Below are positions 38,456-48,085 of a DNA stretch of 64,000 nucleotides, piece after piece. How positions within the stretch are numbered: the stretch's first letter is position 1; each line of letters opens with the position of its first letter. The DNA comes from Roseovarius confluentis (GTDB taxonomy: Bacteria; Pseudomonadota; Alphaproteobacteria; Rhodobacterales; Rhodobacteraceae). The notes under the pieces were generated by a model. The model had not been told where the DNA came from. It ran no database searches and worked only from the letters and a program-made list of their open reading frames with translations. The stretch is taken from contig NZ_PPFE01000008.1 in NCBI RefSeq assembly GCF_002917925.1, positions 124,001-188,000 of the forward strand, in the 5' to 3' direction. Position numbers and translations under genes: made by a program.

Positions 38456-39484
38456 ATGACCCATAAAATCGCCATTCTGGGCGCCTCGGGCTATACCGGC
38501 GCCGAACTTGTCCGGCTGATCGCGACGCATCCCGGGCTGGAGATTGCCGCGCTGTCGGCCAATTCCAAGGCCGGGCAGACCATGGCGCAGGCGTTTCCGC
38601 ACCTGCGGCACCTCGACCTGCCCACGCTGGTGACGATCGACGAGATCGACTTTACCGGGATCGACCTGTGTTTTTGCGCCCTGCCGCACAAGACCAGCCA
38701 GGAGGTCATCTCGGCGCTGCCCAAGGATCTGAAGATCGTGGATCTGAGCGCGGATTTCCGGCTGCGCGATCCGGCCGCCTATGAGAAATGGTACGGCAAC
38801 CCCCATGCGGCGGTGGAGATGCAGAAAGAGGCCGTCTATGGCCTGACCGAGTTTTACCGCGATGCCATCCGCGAGGCGCGGCTGGTGGCCGGAACAGGGT
38901 GCAACGCCGCGACCGGGCAATACGTACTGCGCCCGCTGATCGAAGCCGGGGTGATCGACCTCGACGACATCATCCTGGACCTGAAATGCGGGGTGTCGGG
39001 GGCCGGGCGGAGCCTGAAGGAAAACCTGCTGCATGCGGAGTTGTCGGAGGGGTATCACGCCTATGCTCTGGGGGGGACGCACCGGCATCTGGGCGAGTTT
39101 GACCAGGAGTTCTCGGCCATCGCGGGGCGCGACGTGCACATCCAGTTCACGCCGCACCTGGTGCCGGCGAACCGGGGGATTCTGGCGACGGGGTATGTGA
39201 AGGGCGAGGCGAAGGCGGTTTACGAGACGCTTTACAACGCTTACGCGGATGAGCCGTTCATCGAGGTGTTGCCCTTTGGCGAGGGGCCCAGCACCCGGCA
39301 TGTGCGGGGGAGCAACTTCTGCCATATCGGCGTGGTCGCGGACCGCATCGAGGGGCGGGCCATCGTGGTCGCCGCGCTCGATAACCTGTGCAAGGGGTCG
39401 AGCGGGCAAGCCTTGCAGAACGCCAACCTGATGTTAAATCTGGACGAGACGACGGGGCTGATGCTGGCGCCGGTGTTTCCGTAG
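38456..39484 (+). CDS. argC: N-acetyl-gamma-glutamyl-phosphate reductase
   Basis: 342-aa NADP-dependent reductase of arginine biosynthesis. The nucleotide-binding [16 protein letters not shown] opens the protein, the active cysteine is C149 in [12 protein letters not shown], and [23 protein letters not shown] and [12 protein letters not shown] are family blocks. This is the long (type 1) form. RBS AAAGAGG before ATG 38456. It precedes ccmE by 27 bp; the link of arg to ccm genes is positional only. Confidence 0.97.
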   Translation: MTHKIAILGASGYTGAELVRLIATHPGLEIAALSANSKAGQTMAQAFPHLRHLDLPTLVTIDEIDFTGIDLCFCALPHKTSQEVISALPKDLKIVDLSADFRLRDPAAYEKWYGNPHAAVEMQKEAVYGLTEFYRDAIREARLVAGTGCNAATGQYVLRPLIEAGVIDLDDIILDLKCGVSGAGRSLKENLLHAELSEGYHAYALGGTHRHLGEFDQEFSAIAGRDVHIQFTPHLVPANRGILATGYVKGEAKAVYETLYNAYADEPFIEVLPFGEGPSTRHVRGSNFCHIGVVADRIEGRAIVVAALDNLCKGSSGQALQNANLMLNLDETTGLMLAPVFP

Positions 39485-39511
39485 TTTCCCTGAGGAGGAC
39501 GGGGTAGCGCG

Positions 39512-39958
39512 ATGAAATCACTGAAGAAAAAGAGGCGCGTGCAGGTCATTGCCGTGACGGCGATTGCGCTGATCCTGGCCACGGGCCTGATCGGCTATGC
39601 CATGCGCGACGGCATCAACTTCTTCCGCTCGCCAAGTCAAGTAATGGCCGAACCGCCCGCGCCCTCGGAAACCTTCCGGATCGGCGGGCTGGTCGAAGAA
39701 GGCACTCTGGTGCGTGGCGAGGGCGAGACCGTGAGTTTCAGCGTGACTGATGGCGGGGCGTCGGTGCCGGTGCGCTATACCGGCGTTCTGCCGGATCTGT
39801 TTGGCGAGAACGAGGGCATGGTGGGCCTGGGCCGCTACGAGGACGGGGTTTTCACCGCGACCGAGATCCTGGCCAAGCATGACGAGGAATACATGCCCAA
39901 GGAAGTCGTCGATGCGCTGAAGGAACAGGGCGTTTACCAGGAACCGGACGGTAGCTAA
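39512..39958 (+). CDS. ccmE: Cytochrome c-type biogenesis heme chaperone
   Basis: 148-aa periplasmic heme chaperone with one N-terminal membrane helix (about 11-30) and an OB-fold domain. The heme-binding histidine is H123 in AKHDEEYMPKEV, with the conserved tyrosine at 127. It receives heme from CcmC and passes it to CcmF/H. The ccm set is split here: endolysin and holin genes stand between ccmE and ccmF. RBS GAGGAGG at about 39492-39498 is strong. Confidence 0.97.
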   Translation: MKSLKKKRRVQVIAVTAIALILATGLIGYAMRDGINFFRSPSQVMAEPPAPSETFRIGGLVEEGTLVRGEGETVSFSVTDGGASVPVRYTGVLPDLFGENEGMVGLGRYEDGVFTATEILAKHDEEYMPKEVVDALKEQGVYQEPDGS

Positions 39959-40025
39959 GCCACGCATTAACCATTCCTGACAATCCTTGCCGGCGAGTTC
40001 AAATCGCTGGCCAAGGGGGCGCGGA

Positions 40026-40637
40026 ATGCAGACTGTCTCGGAGATCGCAGAGGATATCCTGGCGCGGGAAGGCGGGTTCGTGAATGACCCCGACGACCCG
40101 GGCGGGGCCACCAACCATGGCGTGACCATCCACACGATGCGGCGGCTGGGGTTGGACCTTGACCGGGACGGGGATGTGGACGTGGCCGATGTGCGTCGTC
40201 TCAGCCGGGCGCAGGCGCAGGACATCTTCATCGACCATTATTACCACCGGCCCGGGATCGCACGGCTGCCGCAGGTTTTGCAGGCCAGCGTGTTCGACAT
40301 GTACGTGAATGCGGGGTCCAACGCGGTGAAGATCCTGCAACGGCTGTTGCGGCAGATGGGCCACGAGGTGGCCGTGGACGGAATCATCGGCCCACAGACC
40401 ATCGATGCGGCGGAGCTGGCGCATGGCGTGGCGCCGCTGCATATTGCCGATGCCTACGGGATCGCGCGGCGGAATTACTATTTCCGGCTGGCCGATCAGC
40501 GCCCCGCGTCGCGCAAGTTTGCGCGCACCCGGTCGGGTGGCAAGGGCGGCTGGATCCGGCGCGCCGAGGCGTTCATCTCGTCGCGCTATCACATGACGCC
40601 GGCGGAGTTTCGGGATCGGGTGGCGAAATGGGACTGA
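40026..40637 (+). CDS. Holin-associated N-acetylmuramidase (GH108 endolysin)
   Basis: 203-aa peptidoglycan hydrolase. The glycoside hydrolase 108 catalytic stretch is REGGFVNDPDDPGGATNHG, with the likely catalytic glutamate E15; a C-terminal peptidoglycan-binding-like domain includes VDGIIGPQTIDAAE. No signal peptide, so it needs a holin for release. The holin gene overlaps its 3' end by 10 bp. The pair resembles the unlinked endolysin/holin genes that release gene transfer agent from Rhodobacter capsulatus. Embedded between ccmE and ccmF. ATG 40026 chosen; a short upstream extension is possible. Confidence 0.85.
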   Translation: MQTVSEIAEDILAREGGFVNDPDDPGGATNHGVTIHTMRRLGLDLDRDGDVDVADVRRLSRAQAQDIFIDHYYHRPGIARLPQVLQASVFDMYVNAGSNAVKILQRLLRQMGHEVAVDGIIGPQTIDAAELAHGVAPLHIADAYGIARRNYYFRLADQRPASRKFARTRSGGKGGWIRRAEAFISSRYHMTPAEFRDRVAKWD

Positions 40638-41215
40638 TCGAGACGGTCCTGAGCCTGGTCTTCGGCGGGGGGCGCAATGCGGTGGCGGAAACGGCCCAAG
40701 TGTTCCGGGTGAATGCCGAGAAATCGGATGAACGCGCCGCCGAATTGCAGGGCGCGGCGCTGGCGCAGCTTGCGGCCGAGTTCAGGGCCGAGCGCAAGGG
40801 CTGGTACGACCGGTTAATCGACGGGCTGAACCGGGTGCCGCGCCCGGCCATGGCGCTTGGGACGCTGGGGTTGTTCGTCGCGGCGATGGTCGATCCGATC
40901 TGGTTTTCCGAGCGGATGCAGGGGATCGCACTGGTGCCCGAGCCGTTGTGGTGGCTGCTGGGGGCAATCGTCAGTTTCTATTTCGGCGCGCGGCATCAGG
41001 CCAAGGGGCAGGAGTTTCAGCGCTCCATCGCCGCCACGATGGCCCGCACCCCACAGGTGGTGGGCAACCTGAGATCCTTGCGCGCGTTGGACGCGGGCAG
41101 CGCGGGCGTGGCGGATACCGGGCATGATGCGGGGCTGGCGTTGCAGGTGCAGGAGGTGGAAAGCGAGCCGAACGCGGCCTTGCGCGAGTGGCAGGAGGCG
41201 AGCCACGGGCGGTAA
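40628..41215 (+). CDS. Holin family protein
   Basis: 195-aa membrane protein: a soluble amphipathic N-terminus (about 1-70), two hydrophobic helices (AMALGTLGLFVAAMVDPIWF and LWWLLGAIVSFYFGARHQ) and a soluble tail. Two transmembrane segments and the gene overlap with the upstream muramidase fit a holin that opens the inner membrane so the endolysin reaches the wall. It lacks the very short size of phage lambda S holins. ATG 40628 lies inside the muramidase gene. A 256-bp gap without a gene follows before ccmF, in which I see only GC-rich imperfect palindromes. Confidence 0.8.
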   Translation: MGLIETVLSLVFGGGRNAVAETAQVFRVNAEKSDERAAELQGAALAQLAAEFRAERKGWYDRLIDGLNRVPRPAMALGTLGLFVAAMVDPIWFSERMQGIALVPEPLWWLLGAIVSFYFGARHQAKGQEFQRSIAATMARTPQVVGNLRSLRALDAGSAGVADTGHDAGLALQVQEVESEPNAALREWQEASHGR

Positions 41216-41471
41216 ACTGACGGCGCGGAATCAAGGCGCGGTACGCGCCGCCGCGCCATCGCTGCCGCCCACCCAGGGGGCGGCGATTTGGCAGACGCAA
41301 GCGCTCTGCTTGGACGTTTTTCGGATTTGGCTGGGGTTAAGGTCTGCTGCTCTGGCGTCGGCGCGCCACCCCGGGGGGCAGCGACGGCACGGCCGCGCCC
41401 CGCGACAATGTGATCACCCGTCGCACCCGAAATGCGTTGGAGGCGAGGCCCGGGGCGATTATAACCGGGCC

Positions 41472-43439
41472 ATGATCACCGAGCTTGGACATTTCGCCCT
41501 CATCCTCGCCTTCTTCGTGGCGTGCTTTCAATCCGTCGTGCCGCTGATCGGCGCACACAAGCGATGGGCGGGGTGGATGGCCGTGGCCGAGCCCGCCGCT
41601 ACGCTGCAATTCGTGCTGACGCTGGGGGCCTTTGCGGCGCTGACTTGGGCCTTCGTGACCTCGGATTTCTCGCTGGAACTGGTGGTGGCCAACAGCCATT
41701 CCGCGAAACCGATGCTTTACAAGATCACCGGCGTCTGGGGGAACCACGAAGGCTCGATGCTGCTGTGGGTGCTGATCGTGACGCTGTTCGGGGCCTTTGC
41801 CGCATGGTTCGGGGGCAACCTGCCGCCGACGCTGAAGGCGCGGGTGCTGTCGATACAGGGTCTGATCGGTGTGGCGTTCTTTGCCTTTATCCTGTTCACC
41901 TCGAACCCGTTTCTGCGCATGGAAGTGCCGCCTTTCGATGGGCGTGACCTGAACCCGCTATTGCAGGACCCGGGCCTCGCGTTCCATCCGCCGTTCCTCT
42001 ACCTCGGCTACGTGGGCCTTTCGATGACCTATTCCTTCGCGCTGGCCGCCCTGATTGAAGGCCGCGTCGATGCGGCCTGGGGCCGGTGGGTGCGGCCCTA
42101 TACGTTGGCGGCGTGGATCTTTCTGACCATCGGCATCGCGTTGGGGTCCTGGTGGGCCTATTACGAGTTGGGCTGGGGCGGCTTCTGGTTCTGGGATCCG
42201 GTGGAAAACGCCAGTTTCATGCCGTGGCTCATCGCCGCCGCGTTGCTGCATTCGGCCATCGTGGTTGAAAAGCGCGAGTCGCTGAAAAGCTGGACCATAT
42301 TGCTCGCCATCATCGCCTTCGGGTTCTCGATGATCGGCGCGTTCATCACGCGCTCGGGCGTGCTGACCTCGGTCCATGCCTTTGCGACGGACCCGGAGCG
42401 CGGCGTGTTCCTGCTGATGATCACAGGGTTCTTCATGATGCTTGGCCTGTCGCTCTTTACCGCGCGGGCCGGGGCGATGCAGGCCAAGGGGGTCTTTGGC
42501 CTTGTGAGCCGCGAGACGATGCTGGTCGCCAACAATGTTCTTCTGGGCGTGTCGGCCTTCGTCATTTTCGTGGGTACGATCTGGCCGCTGGTGTCGGAAC
42601 TCATGTTCGACCGCAAGCTGAGCGTGGGCGAGCCGTTCTTCAACATGGCCTTCACGCCGTTCATGGTGCTGTTGGGGCTGATCCTGCCGGTGGGCGCGAT
42701 GCTGCCGTGGAAGCGGGGCAACCTGAGCCGGGTCGTGAGGCCGCTGGCGGGAGCCTTTGCGCTGGCCGTGGCGGTGGGTGCGCTGGCCTATGCCATGCAG
42801 ACAGAGCGCAGCGCGCTTGGGCCGGTGGGCCTGTTCCTGGCGGCCTGGCTGGTGTCGGGCGCGGCGGTCGATTTGTGGAGCCGCACGGGCCGGGGCGGGG
42901 GCCGCCTGTCGCGGCTGAAACGCCTGCCGCGGGCGGACTGGGGCAAGGCCGTGGCGCATGCGGGCTTTGGCATCACCATCGCGGGTATCGCCGGGATGCT
43001 GGCCTGGGAGGCCGAGGATATCCGCGTGGCGCAGGTGGGCGAAAGTTTCGACGTGGCAGGCCTGACCATCACGCTCAACGACGTCCGCGAGGTGGAAGGG
43101 CCGAATTACCTGTCCACGATGGCTGACGTGACCCTGTCCAAAAACGGGTCCGAGATCAGCCAATTGAACCCCGAAAAGCGGGTTTACCCTGTGGCGGGGA
43201 TGCCCACGACAGAGGCCGCGATCGACAATGGCATCCTGCGTGACGTTTACGTGGTGATCGGCGACGAGCAGGCGGCGGGCGGCTGGGCCGTGCGGACCTA
43301 CTACAAGCCGCTGGCGAACTGGATCTGGGGCGGTGCGATCCTGATGGCGATCGGGGGCGCGCTGTCGCTGTCCGACCGGCGCTATCGCGTGGCGGCGGGT
43401 GCGCGCAAGACCCGCGCCGTGGGGGTGCCGGCGGAATGA
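41472..43439 (+). CDS. ccmF: Heme lyase subunit CcmF
   Basis: 655-aa polytopic membrane protein of the cytochrome c heme-attachment complex. The WWD-type heme-handling motif is GWGGFWFWDPVENASFMPWL (about 235-254), flanked by many transmembrane helices from the N-terminal GHFALILAFFVACFQSVVPL on. Conserved histidines follow the pattern of the family. ATG 41472 matches the standard length of about 650 aa; an earlier in-frame start in the holin tail would add a non-homologous extension. Its stop overlaps ccmH by 4 nt. Confidence 0.96.
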   Translation: MITELGHFALILAFFVACFQSVVPLIGAHKRWAGWMAVAEPAATLQFVLTLGAFAALTWAFVTSDFSLELVVANSHSAKPMLYKITGVWGNHEGSMLLWVLIVTLFGAFAAWFGGNLPPTLKARVLSIQGLIGVAFFAFILFTSNPFLRMEVPPFDGRDLNPLLQDPGLAFHPPFLYLGYVGLSMTYSFALAALIEGRVDAAWGRWVRPYTLAAWIFLTIGIALGSWWAYYELGWGGFWFWDPVENASFMPWLIAAALLHSAIVVEKRESLKSWTILLAIIAFGFSMIGAFITRSGVLTSVHAFATDPERGVFLLMITGFFMMLGLSLFTARAGAMQAKGVFGLVSRETMLVANNVLLGVSAFVIFVGTIWPLVSELMFDRKLSVGEPFFNMAFTPFMVLLGLILPVGAMLPWKRGNLSRVVRPLAGAFALAVAVGALAYAMQTERSALGPVGLFLAAWLVSGAAVDLWSRTGRGGGRLSRLKRLPRADWGKAVAHAGFGITIAGIAGMLAWEAEDIRVAQVGESFDVAGLTITLNDVREVEGPNYLSTMADVTLSKNGSEISQLNPEKRVYPVAGMPTTEAAIDNGILRDVYVVIGDEQAAGGWAVRTYYKPLANWIWGGAILMAIGGALSLSDRRYRVAAGARKTRAVGVPAE

Positions 43440-43888
43440 AACGGCTTGTGCTGATCCTGTGCCTTCTGGCCTCGCCGCTTTGGGCGGTGCAGCCGGACGA
43501 GATTCTTGACGATCCGGCGCTGGAAGAGCGCGCGCGGGAGATCTCCTCGGGCCTGCGCTGCCTTGTCTGCCGCAACGAGAGCATCGACGATTCCAATGCG
43601 GACCTGGCCCGGGACCTGCGCCTTCTGGTGCGCGAGCGGCTTGTGGCGGGGGACAGCGACGAGGAGGTCATCGATTTCGTCGTGGACCGTTACGGCGAAT
43701 ACGTGCTGCTGAACCCGGTGGCGAGCGGCAGCAACCTAGTGTTGTGGCTGGCGGGGCCGGTGATGCTGCTGTTGGGCGGATTGCTGGCGGTGGTCTATAT
43801 CCGCGGCCGCGCGCGGGCGAAACCGGAGGATGAGGCCGGGCTGAGCTGGGCCGAAGAGGCGCGGTTGAAGGAAATCATGAAGGACTGA
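43436..43888 (+). CDS. ccmH: Cytochrome c-type biogenesis protein CcmH (Ccl2)
   Basis: 150-aa periplasmic thioredoxin-fold-like protein reducing apocytochrome CxxCH. Signal peptide (MKRLVLILCLLASPLWAV), the redox motif LRCLVC with C42 and C45, the conserved RNESIDDSNADLARDLR and a C-terminal membrane anchor at about 100-122. It overlaps the ccmF stop (ATGA). No CcmI or ccmABCDG in the window, so the rest of the system must be elsewhere. Confidence 0.96.
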   Translation: MKRLVLILCLLASPLWAVQPDEILDDPALEERAREISSGLRCLVCRNESIDDSNADLARDLRLLVRERLVAGDSDEEVIDFVVDRYGEYVLLNPVASGSNLVLWLAGPVMLLLGGLLAVVYIRGRARAKPEDEAGLSWAEEARLKEIMKD

Positions 43889-43961
43889 CGCGCCGTCGCG
43901 CGTTGCATTTCACGCCCGGGCGGGGTTGATTGGCGTCAAACGCCAGATGGAGGCCCGCCCG

Positions 43962-44741
43962 ATGACCACCTATCAGACCCTGACCTATGACCTGACCGAC
44001 GACATCGCCGTGCTGCGGATGAACCGCGCTGACAAGATGAACGCGCTCAATACCCAGATGCGGGCCGAGATTACCGATGCGATGCAGCGCGCCGGGCGCG
44101 AGGCGCGGGTGGCGGTGCTGACCGGCAATGGCAAGGCGTTCTGTTCGGGGCAGGACCTGTCGGACAACGGCACGGCGGCGGCGCTGGACGTGGAGCGCGT
44201 GCTGCGCGACGAGTACGAGCCGATGCTGCGGATGATCTCGGACTGCCCGGTGCCGACCATCGCGGCGGTCAACGGTCCGGCGGCAGGGGCGGGGGCCAAC
44301 CTGGCGCTGGCCTTCGACGTTGTGATCGCGACCGAGAGCGCCTATTTCCTGCAGGCCTTTGCGCGGATCGGCCTGATCCCGGATGCGGGCGGCACCTACT
44401 GGATGCCGCGGCAGGTGGGGGCGGCCAAGGCGATGGGCGCGGCGCTCTTTGCCGAGCCGATTTCGGCGCGGCAGGCGGATGCCTGGGGGCTGATCTGGGA
44501 GGCGGTCGAGGATAACGCGTTCGAGATGCACTGGCAGGCGCGGGCGGCGCATCTGGCCAAGGGGCCGACGGCGGCCTATGGCGGGATCAAACGCGCGGTG
44601 CGCGGCAGTTGGGAAAACGGGTTCGACAAGCAGTTGGACCTGGAGGCGCAGTTGCAGGGCGAATGCGGCCGGACACGGGATTTCCAGGAAGGTGTGACCG
44701 CCTTCCTGGACAAGCGCAAACCGGAATACGAGGGGCGCTGA
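43962..44741 (+). CDS. Enoyl-CoA hydratase/isomerase family protein (PaaG-like)
   Basis: 259-aa crotonase-fold protein. Oxyanion-hole segments are RADKMNALNTQMR and GNGKAFCSGQDLS; the second-half signature NGPAAGAGANLALAFDVVIA and FARIGLIPDAGGTYWMPRQ resembles PaaG-type epoxyphenylacetyl-CoA isomerases more than FadB-type hydratases. Whether it acts in phenylacetate breakdown, tempting given the indolepyruvate oxidoreductase 7 kb upstream, is not shown by the neighbours. ATG 43962 preceded by GATGGAGG. It ends where the pseudogene remnant on the other strand ends. Confidence 0.85.
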   Translation: MTTYQTLTYDLTDDIAVLRMNRADKMNALNTQMRAEITDAMQRAGREARVAVLTGNGKAFCSGQDLSDNGTAAALDVERVLRDEYEPMLRMISDCPVPTIAAVNGPAAGAGANLALAFDVVIATESAYFLQAFARIGLIPDAGGTYWMPRQVGAAKAMGAALFAEPISARQADAWGLIWEAVEDNAFEMHWQARAAHLAKGPTAAYGGIKRAVRGSWENGFDKQLDLEAQLQGECGRTRDFQEGVTAFLDKRKPEYEGR

Positions 44742-45034
44742 TCAGGCGACGCGTTCGACCAGTTCCACGTCGCTGAGCACGAACGAGCCGCCAAGCCCGG
44801 CCAGGATTGCGGCGGGGCGCCGTCGAGGCTCAGTACCGCGTCGCCGACGACATCCTTCAGGCTGAGGTCCGGCAGGTCGCTGCCCTCCTATGTCAGCACC
44901 AGCAACTCCTCGTTCACCTCGAAATCCATGATGTTGGCCGGGCTGCCGGCAAGAAGTGGGGCTGCTGCCGATGAAAAGGTCAAAGCTGTCGCCGCCGGTC
45001 ACCGTGTCGTCCTGGCCCAAGATCATGATGTCCC
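44742..45034 (-). pseudogene. Decayed RTX/hemolysin-type C-terminal fragment
   Basis: Minus-strand remnant readable in changing frames. In order: ILGQDDTVTGGDSFDLFIGS (RTX-like glycine and aspartate stretch), a frame change, ANIMDFEVNEELLVLT, an in-frame TAG, EGSDLPDLSLKDVV, GDAVLSLDG, a second frame change, then ILAGLGGSFVLSDVELVERVA and a natural stop. The DFEVNEELLVLT...SLDG pattern matches the C-terminal end of type I secreted calcium-binding (RTX/serralysin-like) proteins. At least two frameshifts and one nonsense codon are visible, and no upstream N-terminal part remains. Rest of the gap up to gltA is a terminator and unassigned DNA. Confidence 0.6.
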
Positions 45035-45174
45035 AAGATGGCGAGTATCACCATGATGTGCTCGTAACCGACCAGTTGCAGCAATCATGGCGCAGCCGAC
45101 TGAATCGTAAGTAAATGTACGATCGGGTCCGCCCCGTCGGTTGGCTACAATTTTAATAACCGGACGGCGCAACG

Positions 45175-45202
45175 AAAAACGCCCCGCACCGGCGGGGCGT
45201 TT
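45175..45202 (-). terminator. Intrinsic terminator of gltA
   Basis: The 11-bp stem (45177-45187 with 45192-45202; core ACGCCCCGC/GCGGGGCGT) with a 4-nt loop is followed on the minus strand by T residues (45178-45175). About 25 bp after the gltA stop; it may also work weakly on the plus strand. Confidence 0.88.
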
Positions 45203-45224
45203 TGCAGAAGAGCGGGTGCGGCGC

Positions 45225-46520
45225 TTACCGGTTTTCCATGTCCACGTAGTCGCGCAGCGTCTCGCCCATGTAGAGCTGACGCGGGCGGCCGATTTTCAGT
45301 TGCGGATCGCCGATCATTTCCTTCCACTGGGAAATCCAGCCGACCGTGCGGCTGAGCGCGAAGATGGGCGTGAACATTGACGTCGGGAAGCCCATCGCCT
45401 CGAGGATGATGCCCGAGTAGAAATCCACGTTCGGGAACAGCTTCTTCTCGGTGAAATAGGGATCGTCGAGCGCCGCGGCCTCAAGCTCCTTGGCGACCTG
45501 AAGCGTGGGGTTGTTTTCCACGCCCAGAAGGTCAAGCACCTCGTCGGCGGATTGTTTCATCACCTTGGCGCGGGGGTCGAAATTCTTGTAGACGCGGTGA
45601 CCGAAGCCCATCAGGCGGAACGGATCGTCCTTGTCCTTGGCGCGCGCGATGAATTCCGGAATACGGTCGGGCGTGCCGATTTCCTGGAGCATTTCCAGGC
45701 AGGCCTGGTTGGCGCCGCCATGGGCCGGGCCCCAGAGGCAGGCGATGCCCGCTGCAACGCACGCAAACGGGTTGGCGCCCGACGAAGACGCGAGCCGCAC
45801 CGTGGAGGTCGAGGCGTTCTGCTCGTGGTCGGCATGGAGCGTGAAGATGCGATCCATGGCGCGCGAAAGGATCGGGTTGACCTCGTAATCCTCGGCCGGG
45901 ACGGCAAAGCACATGCGCAGGAAGTTCGAGGCATAGTCGAGCTCGTTGCGCGGATACACGAAGGGCTGGCCCAGCGTGTACTTGTAGGCCATCGAGGCGA
46001 TCGTCGGCATCTTGGCGATCAGGCGGATCGTCGCGACCTCGCGTTGCCACGGGTCCGAAATGTCGGTGCTGTCGTGGTAGAACGCCGAAAGCGCGCCCAC
46101 GACGCCGACCATGATGGCCATCGGATGCGCGTCGCGGCGATAGCCGCGGAACAGGAACTGCATCTGTTCGTGCAGCATGGTGTGATTGGTCACGCGGGTC
46201 TCGAAATCTTCCAGCTGGGCGGCGGAGGGCAGCTCGCCGTAAAGCAGCAGGTAGCACACCTCGAGATAGTGCGATTTCTCGGCCAGCTGGTCGATCGGGT
46301 AGCCGCGGTGCAGAAGCTCGCCCTTGCCGCCGTCGATATAGGTGATCGTGCTGTCGCAGCTGGCGGTCGAGGTGAAGCCGGGGTCATAGGTGAACACGCC
46401 CGCCTGCGCATAGAGCTTGCGGATGTCGATCACGTCCGGTCCGGCGGTGGGCGAATAGATCGGAAGCTCGTAGTCGTTGCCTTCGATCGTCAGTTTCGCG
46501 GATTTGGTACTGTCTGCCAT
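45225..46520 (-). CDS. gltA: Citrate synthase
   Basis: 431-aa TCA-cycle enzyme joining oxaloacetate and acetyl-CoA. Motifs: ANIA-like [15 protein letters not shown] with a catalytic histidine, [15 protein letters not shown], and [15 protein letters not shown] with the catalytic aspartate region. Length and the extra N-terminal domain ([18 protein letters not shown]) are of the hexameric, NADH-sensitive type I bacterial form. ATG 46520 is the standard start; the earlier frame carries no homology. Downstream of gltX on the same strand, 72 bp apart; strong terminator after it. Confidence 0.97.
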   Translation of the reverse strand: MADSTKSAKLTIEGNDYELPIYSPTAGPDVIDIRKLYAQAGVFTYDPGFTSTASCDSTITYIDGGKGELLHRGYPIDQLAEKSHYLEVCYLLLYGELPSAAQLEDFETRVTNHTMLHEQMQFLFRGYRRDAHPMAIMVGVVGALSAFYHDSTDISDPWQREVATIRLIAKMPTIASMAYKYTLGQPFVYPRNELDYASNFLRMCFAVPAEDYEVNPILSRAMDRIFTLHADHEQNASTSTVRLASSSGANPFACVAAGIACLWGPAHGGANQACLEMLQEIGTPDRIPEFIARAKDKDDPFRLMGFGHRVYKNFDPRAKVMKQSADEVLDLLGVENNPTLQVAKELEAAALDDPYFTEKKLFPNVDFYSGIILEAMGFPTSMFTPIFALSRTVGWISQWKEMIGDPQLKIGRPRQLYMGETLRDYVDMENR

Positions 46521-46592
46521 CAGGGTCTCCCTCGTCACGCCGCGGCGCGTGGCGCGCCTTGGCTGCATATTCCAGCACGCCTTACGAACGGG

Positions 46593-48002
46593 TTAACCGT
46601 TCTGCGAGGCAGCATCATTCAGTCGGGCGAGGGATTCCTCCCGGCCCAGGACCAGCATCATGTCAAACACGCTAGGTGTTGCCGCCCGACCGGCCAGCGC
46701 GGCCCGCATCGGACCGGCCAGCTTGCCGAACTTGATATCCTTGGATGCCGCGAACGCATTTGCGGCTTCTTCCAGATCGTTGCGCGACCAGTTAGCATTT
46801 TGCAAGTGCGGCGTCAATTCGTTCAGTATACCACGGGATACCGCGTCGAGCTGCGCGGCGGCCTTCTCGTCCGGGCGGATCGGGCGGTTTTCCAGGATAA
46901 ACTGCGCCTTATCAAGCAGTTCCGGGAAGGTCTTTGCGCGTTCTTTGAGGCAATACATGCCGTCCAGCATGAGGGCCCGTGTCGGCTCGGGCAAGGGCGC
47001 GGATTCCGTCACGTCAAGGAATTCATTCAATTCATGCAGCAGCGCAGCATCGTCGCTTGCGGCGATGTGCTGGCCGCAGAGATTTTCCAGCTTCTTGAAG
47101 TCGAACCGGGCCGGGGACTTGCCGATGCCGTCGAGGTCGAACCATTGCTGCGCCTGGTCATCCGTGAAGAACTCGTCGTCGCCGTGGCTCCACCCGAGGC
47201 GGGCGAGATAGTTGCGCATCCCCGCGGCCGGGTAGCCCTGCTTGTGGTACTCGTCGACGCCGAGGGCGCCGTGCCGCTTGCTCATCTTCTTGCCGTCGGG
47301 GCCGTGGATCAGCGGGATATGGGCATAGACCGGCAGGGGCCAGTCCATCGCGGTGTAGATCAGCATCTGGCGGGCGGCGTTGTTGAGGTGGTCGTCGCCG
47401 CGGATGACATGCGTGACGCCCATGTCGTGATCGTCCACCGCGACGGCGAGCATGTAGACGGGCGTGCCGTCCGAGCGCAGCAGGACCATGTCGTCCAGCT
47501 GATCGTTGCGGATGGTGACGTCGCCCTGCACCTTGTCGGCGATGGTGGTCGTGCCATCGAGCGGGGCCTTGATGCGGATGACGTAGGGCGCATCGGGGTG
47601 CGTCGCGGGGTCGGCATCGCGCCACGGGCTGCGGTAGAGGGTGGAGCGGCCTTCGGCCTTGGCCTCATCGCGGAAGGCCTGGATTTCGTCCTGCGTGGCA
47701 AAGCACTTGTACGCCTGACCCTTGGCCAGCAATTCGTTCGCCACCTCGGCGTGCCGGTCGGCGCGGGCGGCCTGGCTGACCACGTCGCCGTCATGGTCCA
47801 GACCCAGCCATGCCAGCCCGTCGAGGATGGCCTGCGTCGCCTCGGGGGTCGATCGCGCGCGGTCGGTATCTTCGATCCTGAGCAGGAACGACCCGCCGTG
47901 ACGCCGTGCGAAAAGCCAGTTGAAGAGCGCCGTGCGCGCCCCACCGATATGCAGGTATCCGGTCGGCGAAGGGGCAAAACGGGTGACAACTGGCTGCGAC
48001 AT
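46593..48002 (-). CDS. gltX: Glutamyl-tRNA synthetase
   Basis: 469-aa class I synthetase. HIGH-region [22 protein letters not shown] and the KMSKR loop in [13 protein letters not shown] are visible, with the Rossmann-fold EDTDRARST segment. Non-discriminating forms also charge tRNA-Gln; alphaproteobacteria often carry two GltX copies, so the discriminating or non-discriminating role is open. ATG 48002 gives [12 protein letters not shown]; earlier in-frame ATG would add a tail without similarity. Divergent from comEC over 83 bp. Confidence 0.97.
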   Translation of the reverse strand: MSQPVVTRFAPSPTGYLHIGGARTALFNWLFARRHGGSFLLRIEDTDRARSTPEATQAILDGLAWLGLDHDGDVVSQAARADRHAEVANELLAKGQAYKCFATQDEIQAFRDEAKAEGRSTLYRSPWRDADPATHPDAPYVIRIKAPLDGTTTIADKVQGDVTIRNDQLDDMVLLRSDGTPVYMLAVAVDDHDMGVTHVIRGDDHLNNAARQMLIYTAMDWPLPVYAHIPLIHGPDGKKMSKRHGALGVDEYHKQGYPAAGMRNYLARLGWSHGDDEFFTDDQAQQWFDLDGIGKSPARFDFKKLENLCGQHIAASDDAALLHELNEFLDVTESAPLPEPTRALMLDGMYCLKERAKTFPELLDKAQFILENRPIRPDEKAAAQLDAVSRGILNELTPHLQNANWSRNDLEEAANAFAASKDIKFGKLAGPMRAALAGRAATPSVFDMMLVLGREESLARLNDAASQNG

Positions 48003-48085
48003 GGGGCCGGTTAACCTTTCGGTAAGCATGGGAGACGTATCAATAACGGTGCCTGTCTATCGGCCCATGAAAAGGGAGACAAGCC

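Noticed and set aside
41216..41471. In-frame extension of ccmF through the holin-ccmF gap
   Set aside because: The added residues lack membrane character and similarity; the standard CcmF start is at 41472.
45552..48014. 820-aa plus-strand open frame opposite gltA and gltX
   Set aside because: Antisense shadow of two clear genes; rich in H, R and G without motifs.
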